Source: Natronococcus occultus SP4
Lineage (GTDB): Archaea; Halobacteriota; Halobacteria; Halobacteriales; Natrialbaceae
Length of the DNA: 64,000 nt
NCBI RefSeq assembly: GCF_000328685.1
Contig: NC_019974.1
Location: 2,533,001 to 2,597,000 of the forward strand
Reading direction: 5' to 3'
Shown in pieces: positions 32,272 through 41,940 of this stretch. The notes under the pieces are model-generated. The model saw nothing but the letters and a program-made list of their open reading frames with translations. It had not been told where the DNA came from and searched no databases. A program made the translations under genes and the position numbers. Numbering within the stretch: position 1 is the stretch's first letter; every line of letters starts with the position of its first letter.

Positions 32272-33276
32272 ATGGAGCATGACGGGGTCCGCGCGGAGAC
32301 GCTCGAGCGGGAGGGCGTCCTGTCGATGAGCGAGCGCACGCGCGATATTGCGGCCGAGGACGTCTGCGTGCTCATCCCGACGTTAAACGAGGCGGCGACG
32401 ATCGGTGACGTCATCGACGGCTTCCGCGAGCAGGGCTATTTCAACGTAGTCGTCGTCGACGGCGACTCCGACGACGAGACCCGGGAGATCGCCCGCGAGC
32501 ACGGAGCACAGGTGTTCACACAGGCGGGTAACGGGAAGGGACAGGCCGTTCGAGAGACCCTCGAGTACGTCTCCGTTCCGTACGTGTTGATGGTCGACGG
32601 CGACGGCACCTACGATCCGGCCGACGCCGACCGCATGCTGGAGCCCCTCTCCCGTGGGTACGAACACGTCATCGGGAACCGCTTCGCGGAGATGGACGAT
32701 GACGCGATGGCTGCCCTGAACGGGTTCGGGAACCGGCTAATCAACCGCTCGTTCCGGCTGATCCACGGTGCGGCCTACGAGGACATCCTCTCGGGGTACC
32801 GGGCGTTTACGACCGACTCGTTCGAGCGGCTCTCGCTCGATTCCGACGGGTTCACGATCGAGACCGAACTCGCCGTCGAGTGTGTGAAACACGGGATCGA
32901 CACGACCGTCGTTCCGATCAGCTACAGCGCCCGTCCCGAGGACTCGGAGACGAACCTCCACCCGCTGAAAGACGGCGGAACGATCGTGCTGGCGCTGTAC
33001 TCGCTGGCGAAGACGAACAACCCGCTGTTTTACTTCGGGAGTCTCGGTGCGGCGAGTATCGCCTCCGGCGGCGTCGTCGCGTCGTACGTCCTCTGGCAGT
33101 GGATCCAGTACCAGCAGGGCCACGAGATCCTGGCGGTCGTCTCGGCGGCGGCTATTCTGCTCGGGGTACAGCTGCTCATGTTCGGCGTGCTCTCGGATAT
33201 GCTCGTGACGCTGCATCGCGAACAGCGCCGACGGCTCGAGCAGATCACACGCGAAGAACGCAGACGCGACGACTAG
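32272..33276 (+). CDS. aglJ: Dolichyl-phosphate hexosyltransferase AglJ
   Basis: A 334-residue GT2 enzyme that adds the first hexose to dolichol phosphate for S-layer N-glycosylation. The nucleotide site is VCVLIPTLNEAATIGDVIDG, then VVVDGDSDDETREIA. The catalytic and metal region is YVLMVDGDGTYDP. The acceptor region EDILSGYRAFTTDSF is characteristic of the AglJ/DPM1-like branch, and two membrane helices follow in the C-terminal third (SIASGGVVASYVLWQWIQY and ILAVVSAAAILLGVQLLMF). Translation probably starts at ATG 32272, but ATG 32326 (MSERT) is a possible alternative. Beside the origin and about 17 kb from aglB, so the agl genes are not one cluster here. Confidence 0.92.
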   Translation: MEHDGVRAETLEREGVLSMSERTRDIAAEDVCVLIPTLNEAATIGDVIDGFREQGYFNVVVVDGDSDDETREIAREHGAQVFTQAGNGKGQAVRETLEYVSVPYVLMVDGDGTYDPADADRMLEPLSRGYEHVIGNRFAEMDDDAMAALNGFGNRLINRSFRLIHGAAYEDILSGYRAFTTDSFERLSLDSDGFTIETELAVECVKHGIDTTVVPISYSARPEDSETNLHPLKDGGTIVLALYSLAKTNNPLFYFGSLGAASIASGGVVASYVLWQWIQYQQGHEILAVVSAAAILLGVQLLMFGVLSDMLVTLHREQRRRLEQITREERRRDD

Positions 33277-33623
33277 AACGGAAGCATCGACCGGACCTGC
33301 TGGACGACGCCGTTCGAGTGCTGGCGGCGGTACTCCTCGAAGGGCTCGTGGAGCGCGTTCAGAAGCTGCTGGCGCGAGTCGAACTGCTCCTGGCTCGTCT
33401 CCGCGAGTATCTCTCCGAGAGGGACGTCGTTTCCGTGGACGTCGTACGGGATCCGCTCGTGGCCGAGCTCGGCGTTGACGTCGTCTTTGGTCGCCGGAAA
33501 CGTAAGCTCGGACTCTCGGAGGCGAGCGTCGAGGGCGGCGATGCCGAAATCGACGCTCTCCGGTTCGTCGTCGTCGTCGTTCGATGGTGGCCGGACTCCC
33601 ATACGCGGTACGTAGTACGCCAC
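33273..33623 (-). CDS. DUF5789 family protein
   Basis: A 116-residue haloarchaeal protein. Its core, VDFGIAALDARLRESELTFP followed by ATKDDVNAELGHERIPYDVHGN and VPLGEILAE, is the DUF5789 signature. The rest is a helix with FDSRQQLLNALHEPFEEYRR and the tail QVRSMLPF. No enzymatic motif. The stop overlaps the convergent aglJ stop by 4 nt. ATG 33602 (MGVRPPSNDD) is an equally likely start. Function of the family is not established. Confidence 0.82.
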   Translation of the reverse strand: MAYYVPRMGVRPPSNDDDDEPESVDFGIAALDARLRESELTFPATKDDVNAELGHERIPYDVHGNDVPLGEILAETSQEQFDSRQQLLNALHEPFEEYRRQHSNGVVQQVRSMLPF

Positions 33624-33802
33624 ATATCAAAACCGCTGCGGAGACGCTCGCCGAATCGCTCCGTGGTCTCGTCCGCGTGCCGATCCTCGACGAGCATACC
33701 GGAGGGCTGTGACGAGCCGCGGTCACCGTCCTCGACGGACTCCGGTGTTGCTTCCCCCGCCGGCGGCGATACGTCTTTGGGGCCCGCGCCGGAGTATTCG
33801 AT

Positions 33803-34012
33803 ATGGCCGAGTACACGACGGTTTCGATCCCGAAAGATCTGGCCGACCGCGTCGACGAGACGATCGAGGGGACGAGCTTCCAGAGCACCAGCGACCTGGT
33901 TCGGTTCCTGCTGCGCAGTATCGTCATCCAGCACCAGCGACAGGGCGAACTGACGGAGGCCGAGTTCGAGGAGATCACCGAACAGCTCCGCGGGCTGGGC
34001 TACCTCGAGTAG
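33803..34012 (+). CDS. Ribbon-helix-helix transcriptional regulator
   Basis: A 69-residue CopG/RHH-type DNA-binding protein. The beta strand is YTTVSIPKDLADRV, followed by helices DRVDETIEGTSFQSTSDLVRF and FLLRSIVIQHQRQGELTEAE. The length is complete for a stand-alone homodimer. No toxin-like gene directly follows: the next gene is convergent with it. Probably a general transcription factor rather than an antitoxin, though that is not excluded. Confidence 0.88.
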   Translation: MAEYTTVSIPKDLADRVDETIEGTSFQSTSDLVRFLLRSIVIQHQRQGELTEAEFEEITEQLRGLGYLE

Positions 34013-34014
34013 CG

Positions 34015-34458
34015 TTACTCCCGATCGCGGAGCGATCCCTCCGGCGCGCGGGCCTCGAGGATCTCGAGGGGCTGGCGTTCGCCGAAGCGATCGAAGGCGC
34101 CGAACGACGCCTCGTCGATCTCCCAGGGCGGGACCGCGACGAAGATCACTTCCGCGAGATCGTCGCGTTTGGTCACCTCCAGCTCCCTGACGGGGTGGGA
34201 GACGAACTGCCCCTGAGCCTGTCGAGCGGGCGTCGAGAGGTCGACGCCGAACACCGAGTTGACCGCGTTCCCGGGATCAGGGAGGAAAAAGTCCGTGAAG
34301 ACCGGCGTCTCGGGGGGAAGCCCCGTGTCGCCGTCGAGCTCTCCTGCAGGCGTCACCGAGACGCCGGTTCGAACCCGGTCCGGATCGGCGTCGCTGGCCA
34401 GCTCGAGCAACACCTCGACCAGGGCGCGGGTAGCGTAGACCACGTTACCAGTACGCAC
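34015..34458 (-). CDS. Uncharacterised haloarchaeal protein
   Basis: A 147-residue soluble protein with MRTGNVVYATRALVEVLLEL at the start, VRTGVSVTPAGELDG, and FTDFFLPDPGNAVNSVFGVD. VSHPVRELEVTKRDDLAEVI and FVAVPPWEIDEASFGAFDRF follow. The mix of beta strands with a hydrophobic middle suggests an alpha/beta fold related to proteasome-associated or JAB-like single domains. I see no catalytic HxH motif, so I do not assign it. Convergent with the RHH gene 3 nt away. Codon use is of the core type. Confidence 0.75.
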   Translation of the reverse strand: MRTGNVVYATRALVEVLLELASDADPDRVRTGVSVTPAGELDGDTGLPPETPVFTDFFLPDPGNAVNSVFGVDLSTPARQAQGQFVSHPVRELEVTKRDDLAEVIFVAVPPWEIDEASFGAFDRFGERQPLEILEARAPEGSLRDRE

Positions 34459-34489
34459 GCCCGATAGTTAGCTGTATGCCCTGGCAGTA

Positions 34490-35173
34490 CTAGAACGGCA
34501 ACAGCTTTCGGCCCGCCTTGGCGTACAACAGCGGCGCCCGAGTTCGCGACCGAGAGAGGGCCGTTTCGAGGGCCGTCGTCGCGTCGGTCATGACACCACG
34601 GCCGTGGCCGACCAGCACTCGATCGGGGGCGAGGTCGTCCAGGGCGTCCCGGGGCGGTATCGCCCGCCGCATCGGGTGGACGCCGAGGCGCTCGCCCCCG
34701 GCGAGAAAGTAGTCGGCGGTGCCGACGGATTCGGGAACGACCAGCGTCCCGCCGTCGGGGTCGTAGAGCGCGACCTCCTGCCAGAACCGGCTATCGACGA
34801 CCGTTCGAGCCGTGACCCCCGTATCGGCGAGCTCGTCGCCGAACCGAACGACTGGCGCCTCGAGCTCCTCGGAGACCCCATCGAAAAAGGCGGGGAGGTA
34901 GACCGGGACGTCGTGGCGGTCGGCGACGTCCGCGGCGTCGCGTTTGTGCCGATCGAGCGCGACGACGACGCCCCGAACCTCGCCCAGCTCCGCGAACAGA
35001 TCGTCGATTCCGGGTGCGTCGACGGGGTCGATCACCCAGAGCTCGCCGTCCAACTCGAGGACGTGGCTGGCCCGCTGCATCTCCTCGTCGGGGTGGGCGA
35101 TCCAGCCGACGCCGCCGTCGAACCGGTCGATCTCGGCGAACTCGGTCGCGCGCTCGTCGACGCGAAATGGCAT
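34490..35173 (-). CDS. Metallo-beta-lactamase-fold-like protein, motif-poor
   Basis: A 227-residue protein from ATG 35173 (MPFRVDERA). The sheet-rich arrangement resembles MBL-fold proteins: RASHVLELDGELWVIDPVD, then VRGVVVALDRHKRDAADVAD, and YDPDGGTLVVPESVG. Near the C-terminus LAPDRVLVGHGRGVMTDATT has the G-H-G element. The usual HxHxDH cluster is not present; only RHKRD appears at the matching position, so zinc catalysis is doubtful. Longer starts to 35299 or 35200 are possible. The nearby DUF4336 gene at 41145 is another member of this general fold. Confidence 0.68.
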   Translation of the reverse strand: MPFRVDERATEFAEIDRFDGGVGWIAHPDEEMQRASHVLELDGELWVIDPVDAPGIDDLFAELGEVRGVVVALDRHKRDAADVADRHDVPVYLPAFFDGVSEELEAPVVRFGDELADTGVTARTVVDSRFWQEVALYDPDGGTLVVPESVGTADYFLAGGERLGVHPMRRAIPPRDALDDLAPDRVLVGHGRGVMTDATTALETALSRSRTRAPLLYAKAGRKLLPF

Positions 35174-35342
35174 ACCCGAGGGTACGATCGCTCCGCTCAT
35201 AAACCTGGACGAACCCGCCGATTCCGCCGGTTCGACGCCGCGCTCGCCGACGGGTCGACTCTCGGACAGCCGACCCGTCGCGCTCACGTCGCTACCCACC
35301 TACGGCGACGCTTCTATGCTCTCGCCCCGAGTATGAGCACCC

Positions 35343-36047
35343 ATGCTCACCGGCCTCTCCCGGCTCGCGCTCGAGGTCAAGTACCTCGAGCCCGCACGGC
35401 AGTTCTACGCCGAGACGCTGTCGCTTCCCGTCCGCGAGGACGGCGCCGACGAGTGCGTCCTCGCCGCGGGCGAGACCGGCCTCGTGCTCCGGCGTCCCGA
35501 GTCGGTACCCCGCGGCGGGCTTCACACCCACTACGCGCTCTCGATCCCCGCCGCGGAGTACGACGAGTGGTGGGACCGATTGAGCGCCGACTACGACCTC
35601 GAGGAGGCCCGGTTCGGCCCCTCGCGATCGCTGTACCTCTACGACCCCGACGGCAACTGCGTCGAGCTCGGCCAGCGCGACGTCGCTGGACCGGGGATCG
35701 ACGGGCTCTTCGAGGTCGTTCTCGAGGTCGAGTCGATCGACCGCGCCCGGGAGTTCTACGAGGCGCTCGGCTTCCGAACCGTCGACGTCGGCGACGACCG
35801 CAAGCGGGTTCGGCTGGACGGCCCGATGGCCCTCGAGCTGTGGGAGCCCCACCTCGGGATCGCCGACGGCCGCGGCGGCGTCCACGTCGACCTCGGGTTT
35901 GAAACCGAGGACCCGGCTGCGGTCCGCGAGGCGATCGGCGACCGCGTCGACCGGGTCGAGCGCGAGACCGACGACGAGCTCGTGGTCCGGGACCCCGACT
36001 GTCACTGGCTGACGTTCCGCCGGTCCGGGCCTGCAGCTGAACGGTGA
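35343..36047 (+). CDS. VOC family protein with two domains
   Basis: A 234-residue protein of two vicinal-oxygen-chelate modules, each a beta-alpha-beta-beta-beta unit. The first begins LSRLALEVKYLEPARQFYAE and contains LYLYDPDGNCVELGQ. The second begins GLFEVVLEVESIDRAREFYE and contains VRDPDCHWLTFRRSG. The metal-ligand positions (His/Glu/Gln-type) are partly visible as YDPDGN...E and DPDCH. The fold is used by glyoxalase I, dioxygenases and antibiotic-binding proteins, so no activity is named. Intergenic spacing does not suggest an operon. Confidence 0.85.
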   Translation: MLTGLSRLALEVKYLEPARQFYAETLSLPVREDGADECVLAAGETGLVLRRPESVPRGGLHTHYALSIPAAEYDEWWDRLSADYDLEEARFGPSRSLYLYDPDGNCVELGQRDVAGPGIDGLFEVVLEVESIDRAREFYEALGFRTVDVGDDRKRVRLDGPMALELWEPHLGIADGRGGVHVDLGFETEDPAAVREAIGDRVDRVERETDDELVVRDPDCHWLTFRRSGPAAER

Positions 36048-36081
36048 AGTTCCTTCGTTCCGGTCGTCGGAGCACTCGAGT

Positions 36082-36372
36082 ATGCCCGATCGACCACGAG
36101 GCGAGGACGGCGACGTCGTCTACCGAACGTTCGACGTCGACGAGGCGGATCCGAACGTGAGCGTCGCCCGGACCGTCGCCGAGCTCGAGGACGTCGATAC
36201 CAACGACCTGCCGCCGCTGTACGACTGCATCGACCACGTCCTCGAACACATCTTCTCCGATCCACCCGCCCCTGCTGCGGAGACCGAGATCACCTTCTCC
36301 TACGAGGGGTACCGGATCACCGTCGAGCAGGACGGCAGCGCCGTCTTCAGAAAGCAAGGGAAACGGGAGTAG
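36082..36372 (+). CDS. HalOD1 output-domain protein, first copy
   Basis: A 96-residue protein that consists of essentially one HalOD1 domain. VARTVAELEDVDTNDLPPLY, then DCIDHVLEHIFSDPP and EITFSYEGYRITVEQDGSA make the halophile-specific signalling output fold. The N-terminal 30 residues are acidic. It is monocistronic, 34 bp after the VOC gene. A second single-domain copy is at 57937-58215. Likely an interaction partner in a two-component or other signalling path; the binding target is unknown. Confidence 0.85.
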   Translation: MPDRPRGEDGDVVYRTFDVDEADPNVSVARTVAELEDVDTNDLPPLYDCIDHVLEHIFSDPPAPAAETEITFSYEGYRITVEQDGSAVFRKQGKRE

Positions 36373-36448
36373 CGTCCCCGATTCGGCCGCGGCCGATCGC
36401 TTGCCGTCCGATGAACAACCCTTAGTCGAGGGCCGCGAACACTCCCGT

Positions 36449-37642
36449 ATGGAGACGACAGCCGCCTTCACCGGCCTCGAGTGCGTCGACTGCGGCGCGA
36501 CCGCCGACGCCGACGCGGAGAGCCATCGGTGTCCGGACTGCGGAGGGATCCTCGATCCGAGCTACGACTACGACGCCGTCGACCTCGACCACGACGTCCT
36601 CGGCGCGCGGCCGTTCGACTCGCTGTGGCGCTACGAGGAGCTGCTCCCGTTTTCCCGAGAGTCGGCCGTAACGATGGACGAGGGGGCGACGCCGCTGGTC
36701 GAATGTCCGACTCTGGCCGACGAGCTTGGGGTCGGCCGACTGCTGATCAAAGACGAGGGACGGAACCCGACGGGGACGTTCAAGGACCGAGGACAGACCG
36801 TTGCCGTGACGGCTGCCGACGGGCACGGCGCGAGCGAGGTGGCGCTGGCCTCGGCGGGCAACGCGGGCCAGGCCGCCGCAGCGTACGCCGGACGGGCGGG
36901 GATGGAGTCCCACGTTTACGTCCCTTCCCGATCGGGCTTTACGAACAAGGCGATGATCAACGTCCACGGCGGCGACATGAACGTCGTCGGCGGACGGATC
37001 GGCGAGGCCGTCGCGGCCTTCGAGGAAGGCCTTGCGGAGCACGACGACTGGTACTCTCTCCAGACGTTCGCCACACCCTACCGCCACGAGGGGAAGAAGA
37101 CGATGTTCTACGAGATCGCCGAACAGCTCGAGTGGGAGAGCCCCGACGTGATCTCGTATCCCACGGGTGGCGGGGTCGGACTCGTCGGAATGTACAAGGC
37201 CGCCCGCGAGTTCGAGCGCCTCGGCCTGACCGACGCGGTGCCGTCCTTTTACGCCGCCCAGGCGTCGGGCTGTGCGCCGATCGTCGACGCCTTCGAGGAC
37301 GGGCGGGACGTCCACGAGCCGGTCGAACACCCGGACACGATCTGCGGCGGCATCGAGATCCCCGACCCCGGCGCGAGCCCGTGGATCCTCGAGGCGATCC
37401 GCGAGAGCGACGGGGGCGCCGTCGCGACCGACGATCCCGAAATCCTCGAGGCCGCTATCGCGGTGGCCAAGCGGGAGGGCCTCGAGATGGCGCCGACCTG
37501 TGCCGCGGCGGTCAGCGGCCTCTTCGAACTCGCCGATCGGGGCGCCTTCGACGGCGACGAGACGGTCGTCGCGGTCAACACCGGGACGGGGAACAAGGAG
37601 GCCGACGTCCTTCGCAGCCACCTGATGAGCAAGGGCGTCTGA
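36449..37642 (+). CDS. thrC: Threonine synthase
   Basis: A 397-residue PLP enzyme that converts O-phosphohomoserine to threonine. It has the N-terminal zinc-ribbon found in archaeal ThrC (CVDCGATADADAESHRCPDC). The Schiff-base lysine is Lys112 in GTFKDRGQT, the phosphate-binding loop is SYPTGGGVGLVG, and the glycine-rich SAGNAGQAAAAYAGRAG is next to it. The start is ATG 36449, since the longer frame from 36401 has no conservation and lacks the zinc ribbon's usual start. Length is complete. Confidence 0.95.
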   Translation: METTAAFTGLECVDCGATADADAESHRCPDCGGILDPSYDYDAVDLDHDVLGARPFDSLWRYEELLPFSRESAVTMDEGATPLVECPTLADELGVGRLLIKDEGRNPTGTFKDRGQTVAVTAADGHGASEVALASAGNAGQAAAAYAGRAGMESHVYVPSRSGFTNKAMINVHGGDMNVVGGRIGEAVAAFEEGLAEHDDWYSLQTFATPYRHEGKKTMFYEIAEQLEWESPDVISYPTGGGVGLVGMYKAAREFERLGLTDAVPSFYAAQASGCAPIVDAFEDGRDVHEPVEHPDTICGGIEIPDPGASPWILEAIRESDGGAVATDDPEILEAAIAVAKREGLEMAPTCAAAVSGLFELADRGAFDGDETVVAVNTGTGNKEADVLRSHLMSKGV

Positions 37643-37669
37643 ACGCCTGCCGGCACCGTTCTGGGACCC

Positions 37670-40291
37670 TCACGTCTCGTCGACGGCGGGCAACGTAAAG
37701 GTAAACGTCGACCCCTTCCCGGGCTCGGAGTCGGCCCACATCTCCCCGCCGTGGCGCTCGACGATCCGTCGACACAGCGCCAGCCCGATCCCCGAGCCCG
37801 CGTACTCCTCGTGGGTGTGCAGGCGGTGGAACACCTCGAAGATGCGCTCGGTCTCCTCGGGATCGATTCCGATCCCCTCGTCGTGGACCGAGATCCGCCA
37901 CTGCGCCCCGTGGCGTTCGCTCGAAACCCGCACCTCCGGCGTGCCCTCCCGGGAGTAGGTGAACGCGTTCGAGAGAACGTTCCGGAACAGCTGCCGGAGC
38001 TGTTGACGATCGCCTTCGACGCGGGGCAGCGGCTCCGCGTCGATCTCGGCGCCGCTCTCTTTGATTCGACCGCGAAGTTCGCTGCAGGCGTCGTCGAGGA
38101 CGTCCCCGAGGTCGACGGGCTCGAGGGGTTCGCCCGCGGTCTCGATCCGGGAGTACGCCAGCAGGCCGTCGATCATCTCGCGCATCCGGTCGGCGCCGTC
38201 GACGGCGTACGCGAGGAACTCCTCGCCGTCCTCGTCGAGCCGATCGCCGTAGCGCTGGTCGATCAGCCGGAGGTAGCTCGAGACCATCCGCAGGGGCTCC
38301 TGGAGGTCGTGGCTGGCGGCGTAGGCGAACTGCTCGAGCCGTTCGTTGGAGGTCTCGAGTTTCTCGATGGTCTCCTCGAGCTTGCGCTGGTACTCGCGGC
38401 GCTCGGTGACGTCGGTCTGGGTCACCACGCCGCGGCTGATCTCGCCTCGTTCGTTCCTGACGGGCATCCCGTGGCTCATGACGATCCGACGGTCGCCGTC
38501 GGCCGTCTCGATCTCGTGAACGTCGGGATCGGTAACCTCCTCGCCCTCGAGGACGCGGGCGAGGGTCCACTCCTCGGGTTCGATCGGCTCGCCGGTGTCG
38601 GCCCACCAGCCGTCGTAACGGTCGTACTCCGCGACCGACTCGGCGTCGAAGACGTCGCCACCCCACAGCTCCCGGGCAGTCTCGTTCGCCTCGATGAGCC
38701 GGCCGTCGGCGTCGGCGACGACGACTCCGACCGGCAGCAGCTCGAACAGCGTCTCGAGCTGGCGCTTGTGGGTCGCGAGCTGGCGCTCGGCGCGCTTGCG
38801 GTCGGTGATGTCGGCGACTGCTCCGGGAAACGTCAGCGGCGTTCCGTCGTCGTCACACTCGACGTGGCCGCGGGCGACGATCCAGCGCAACTCGCCGTCG
38901 GCGTCGCGGACGCGGTACTCCTCCTCGTACTCCCCGCAGCTCTCGAGGGCCGCCTCGATGCTCCGTTCGACGCGGTCGCGGTCCGCCGGGTGGATCGAGG
39001 AAACGAACCGCTCGAGGGAGACGCCCTCGCGAGCGTCCTCGGGATCGACGCCGAACGTCTTGGCGAAGGCGGCGCCGGCGACGAACCGATCCTCCTGGAC
39101 GTGCCACTCCCAGGTGCCGACCGCGCCGGCTTCCGTCGCGGCCTCGAGCTGGGCGTTCGCGTCCCGGAGGGTGCGCTCGCGTTCTTTCTGTCCAGTGATA
39201 TCCTGGGCCATCGTCAGCCCGGCAGCCACGTTCCCGTCGTCGTCGGTGATCGGCGCCACGCGGACGAGCCACGTTCGGCCCGCCTGCTCGAATTCGGTCC
39301 GTCGTTCCGCTCCCTCGAGCGCCCGCTGGTAGACGGGACCGAGCGTCGACGCGACCGATTCCTCCCAGACCTCCCGGTAGTGAGTTCCCTCGAGGTCGTC
39401 CGGCTCGACGGGGAGCCGATCGAACCCCCGTCCCGCGGCCAGTGTGTACTCGCCGTCGTGATCGAACAGGGCGACGATCCCGTTCGGGAACTGCTCGGCG
39501 AGGCTGCGGTACCGACGTTCGGATGCCGCCAGTTTGCGCTCGCGCTCGACCTGTTCGGTGACGTCCCGGAAGTACACCGACAGCCCCGCCTCGGTCGGGT
39601 AGACGTCCATCTGGGCCCAGATGCCAAGCGCCTCGGAGTAGCGCTCGAACGAGAGCGGTTTCTTCGTCGCCATCACGGTCCGGAACCGCTCCTCGAGATG
39701 GGAGTCGACGAGCTCCGGAAACGCCTCCCAGATCGACGACCCGAACAGTTCGTCGTCGGTCCGACCGAGCAGCTCGGCGGCACGGTCGTTGACGTACGTG
39801 AACCGCCAGTCCGAATCGAGGGCGTAGAAGGCGTCCGACACCCGTTCGAACACCGCGTCGAGCTCTGCCGAGAGCTGATCGACCTGCCGTTCGAGCCGCC
39901 GATCACGGCTCGAGCCGCCGTCGTCGAACGCGGCGTCGGTCGGGAGCCGAACGATACAGACCGCGCCGCGATCCTCACCGTCCTCGACCAGCGTCTCGAG
40001 GCGAACGGCACAGTCGACGGTTCGTCCGTCGGTCGTCTCGATCGCGGTCGGCCGTTCCGAGTCGTCTCCCCACTCACGGACGTCCTCGCCGTCGGCGAAC
40101 AGCGCGGACGCGGAAGTCTCGAGCAGACGGCCCCGCGAGTAGCCGGTGATCTCGAGGACGTCGTCGGTGACCGCGACGATCCGATCCGCGGCGTCGAGCT
40201 GGATGACGCCACCGTCGAGGGCGTCGGCGACCGCCCGAAGTCGCTGTCGTTTGAGGGTCGCGTCCTCGGTCGATTCGACCCGATCGCTCAT
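37670..40291 (-). CDS. Multi-PAS sensor histidine kinase
   Basis: An 873-residue soluble kinase. Five PAS regions in order begin near [60 protein letters not shown], a PAS/PAC with [20 protein letters not shown], and [20 protein letters not shown]. HisKA carries His661 in [11 protein letters not shown]. The HATPase has [10 protein letters not shown] (N box), [10 protein letters not shown] and [20 protein letters not shown] (G boxes). No membrane span is seen, so it senses a cytoplasmic signal. No response regulator lies next to it. Convergent with thrC and divergent from GGGP synthase. Confidence 0.93.
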   Translation of the reverse strand: MSDRVESTEDATLKRQRLRAVADALDGGVIQLDAADRIVAVTDDVLEITGYSRGRLLETSASALFADGEDVREWGDDSERPTAIETTDGRTVDCAVRLETLVEDGEDRGAVCIVRLPTDAAFDDGGSSRDRRLERQVDQLSAELDAVFERVSDAFYALDSDWRFTYVNDRAAELLGRTDDELFGSSIWEAFPELVDSHLEERFRTVMATKKPLSFERYSEALGIWAQMDVYPTEAGLSVYFRDVTEQVERERKLAASERRYRSLAEQFPNGIVALFDHDGEYTLAAGRGFDRLPVEPDDLEGTHYREVWEESVASTLGPVYQRALEGAERRTEFEQAGRTWLVRVAPITDDDGNVAAGLTMAQDITGQKERERTLRDANAQLEAATEAGAVGTWEWHVQEDRFVAGAAFAKTFGVDPEDAREGVSLERFVSSIHPADRDRVERSIEAALESCGEYEEEYRVRDADGELRWIVARGHVECDDDGTPLTFPGAVADITDRKRAERQLATHKRQLETLFELLPVGVVVADADGRLIEANETARELWGGDVFDAESVAEYDRYDGWWADTGEPIEPEEWTLARVLEGEEVTDPDVHEIETADGDRRIVMSHGMPVRNERGEISRGVVTQTDVTERREYQRKLEETIEKLETSNERLEQFAYAASHDLQEPLRMVSSYLRLIDQRYGDRLDEDGEEFLAYAVDGADRMREMIDGLLAYSRIETAGEPLEPVDLGDVLDDACSELRGRIKESGAEIDAEPLPRVEGDRQQLRQLFRNVLSNAFTYSREGTPEVRVSSERHGAQWRISVHDEGIGIDPEETERIFEVFHRLHTHEEYAGSGIGLALCRRIVERHGGEMWADSEPGKGSTFTFTLPAVDET

Positions 40292-40438
40292 ACGGTGGTC
40301 ACCGTCCCCCAGGGAGAAAACAACCGCGATGCCAGACATGCGCTTTCGGTCCGCGAACGGCTTCCTCGACCAGTTGTCGGATCGCCGTCTCGTGGCCGTT
40401 TCGTAGCGTTTTTGCTGGTTGTCGGGAAACGGGGCGGT

Positions 40439-41137
40439 ATGACTGCGCCCTGGACCGATTGGAACCACGTCCTCAAGCTCGACCCCGACAAGGAACTCCC
40501 CGAGGGGGTCACGTTCGGCGACCTCTGTGCGACCGGGACCGACGCGATCGAGATCGGGGGGACGATGGGGATGACCGAGGAGAACATGACGGCGGTGATC
40601 GAGGCCTGCGCCGAGCACGACGTTCCGCTCTACCAGGAGCCAGCCAACCCCAGCGTCGTCGTCGAGAACGACGCCCTCGACGGCTATCTCATCCCGACGG
40701 TGTTCAACGCCGGCTCGCCGTTCTGGATCACCGAGGCCCACAAGGAGTGGGTCCGGATCGGCGATATCGACTGGGAGCGGACGACGACCGAGGCCTACAT
40801 CGTGATGAACCCCGAGGCCGACGTGGCGACGCTGACCGAAGCCGACTGCGACCTTGGAGCCGACGACGTCGAGGCCTACGCGAAAGTCGCCGAGCGGATG
40901 TTCGGCCAGGAGATCGTCTACCTCGAGTACTCCGGAACCCTCGGCGAGGAGTCGATCGTTGAGGCCGCCGGCGAGGGCGTCGAGGACGCGACGCTGTTCT
41001 ACGGCGGCGGGATCCACGACTACGACTCCGCGTACGCGATGGCCCAGTACGCCGACGTGATCGTCGTCGGCGACCTTGCTCACGACGAGGGCGTCGACGC
41101 GCTCCGGGAGACCGTCGGGGCGGCCAACGACGCCTGA
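40439..41137 (+). CDS. Geranylgeranylglyceryl phosphate synthase
   Basis: A 232-residue TIM-barrel prenyltransferase that joins geranylgeranyl diphosphate to sn-glycerol 1-phosphate, the first committed step of archaeal ether lipids. [54 protein letters not shown] and [11 protein letters not shown] mark the substrate sites, and [13 protein letters not shown] marks the phosphate-binding loop. Length matches the haloarchaeal PcrB/GGGPS group. Start ATG 40439 follows the short divergent spacer with the kinase gene. Confidence 0.95.
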   Translation: MTAPWTDWNHVLKLDPDKELPEGVTFGDLCATGTDAIEIGGTMGMTEENMTAVIEACAEHDVPLYQEPANPSVVVENDALDGYLIPTVFNAGSPFWITEAHKEWVRIGDIDWERTTTEAYIVMNPEADVATLTEADCDLGADDVEAYAKVAERMFGQEIVYLEYSGTLGEESIVEAAGEGVEDATLFYGGGIHDYDSAYAMAQYADVIVVGDLAHDEGVDALRETVGAANDA

Positions 41138-41144
41138 TCGGCGG

Positions 41145-41825
41145 CTAGAGTATCCAGTCGAACCCCTCCGCCACGGCCCGTTTGCCGCCCGACTCGACGA
41201 TCGCTCCGTGACCCGGGATCACCCGGTCGAACTCCCAGGCGAGGACGTCCCGGATCGATCGCCGGAATGTCGCCTCGTTGGCGATCGTGAGCCGAAACTC
41301 GATGGGCGGTCCGATCCGCCCGTAGACGCACAGGAGTCGCGCGACGAGCCGCGTCTGCAGCGGGCTGCGCTCGTCGATATGGAAGCCGACGTCGCCGAGG
41401 ATCACCGTTTCGCTCGGGCGGTGGTAGAACGCGAGCTCGGTGAGCCAGCGGTGGCCCGTGATCGCGACCTGATCGATATCGGCGCTCCAGCGGGGGTCGG
41501 GCACGTCGCCGAGCGTTCCGTCGAACCGCAGATCGGGTCGGCGGGCCGCGAGCCCGGGCGCGGCGAGCAACTCGGCGTCGGGGTAGGCCTCGCGGTACTG
41601 TTCCATGTACAGGTGGCCGTGGAGCTTGCTCGCGGGCGCGACGAACCGGACGTCGCCGAGCTCGTCGAGGGCCGCCCGCAGCTCCGCCGTGAGCTCGGCG
41701 GGCGACTGGACGAACAGCCCGCCCGTCGAGAGTTCGATAACCGTCATGATGCGGCCGAGTTCCATGCCGAGAAACGCCAGCGGCTCCTCGTCGGTCCACA
41801 GCCGATCGTCCCGTTCGGTGAGCAT
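41145..41825 (-). CDS. DUF4336 family MBL-fold-like protein
   Basis: A 226-residue protein with PLAFLGMELGRIMTVIELST, VRFVAPASKLHGHLYMEQYR, the region FYHRPSETVILGDVGFHIDE, and the C-terminal FDRVIPGHGAIVESGGKRAV. The order of strands and the final GHG fit the DUF4336 family, which is related to metallo-beta-lactamases. The classical HxHxDH site is reduced to HGHLYMEQ, so catalysis is uncertain. Convergent with GGGP synthase 7 nt away. No function is established. Confidence 0.82.
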   Translation of the reverse strand: MLTERDDRLWTDEEPLAFLGMELGRIMTVIELSTGGLFVQSPAELTAELRAALDELGDVRFVAPASKLHGHLYMEQYREAYPDAELLAAPGLAARRPDLRFDGTLGDVPDPRWSADIDQVAITGHRWLTELAFYHRPSETVILGDVGFHIDERSPLQTRLVARLLCVYGRIGPPIEFRLTIANEATFRRSIRDVLAWEFDRVIPGHGAIVESGGKRAVAEGFDWIL

Positions 41826-41940
41826 CCGGGACGGCTACGACGGACGCCGTCATCAAACTCGGCCCCTCCGGCCCGATCGTTCCGACAGCTGATATCAAAC
41901 AGCCGATAGGTTCTTGATCGAATCCGTTCAAGACCGACGC

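Noticed and set aside
33803-34012. RHH protein as the antitoxin of a toxin-antitoxin pair
   Set aside because: The following gene is convergent and carries no PIN, RelE or MazF-like motif; no second small gene accompanies it.
37751-41137. A forward open frame of 1128 codons opposite the histidine kinase
   Set aside because: It is the antisense shadow of the kinase in GC-rich DNA; only its final part (from 40439) is real, and that is GGGP synthase.
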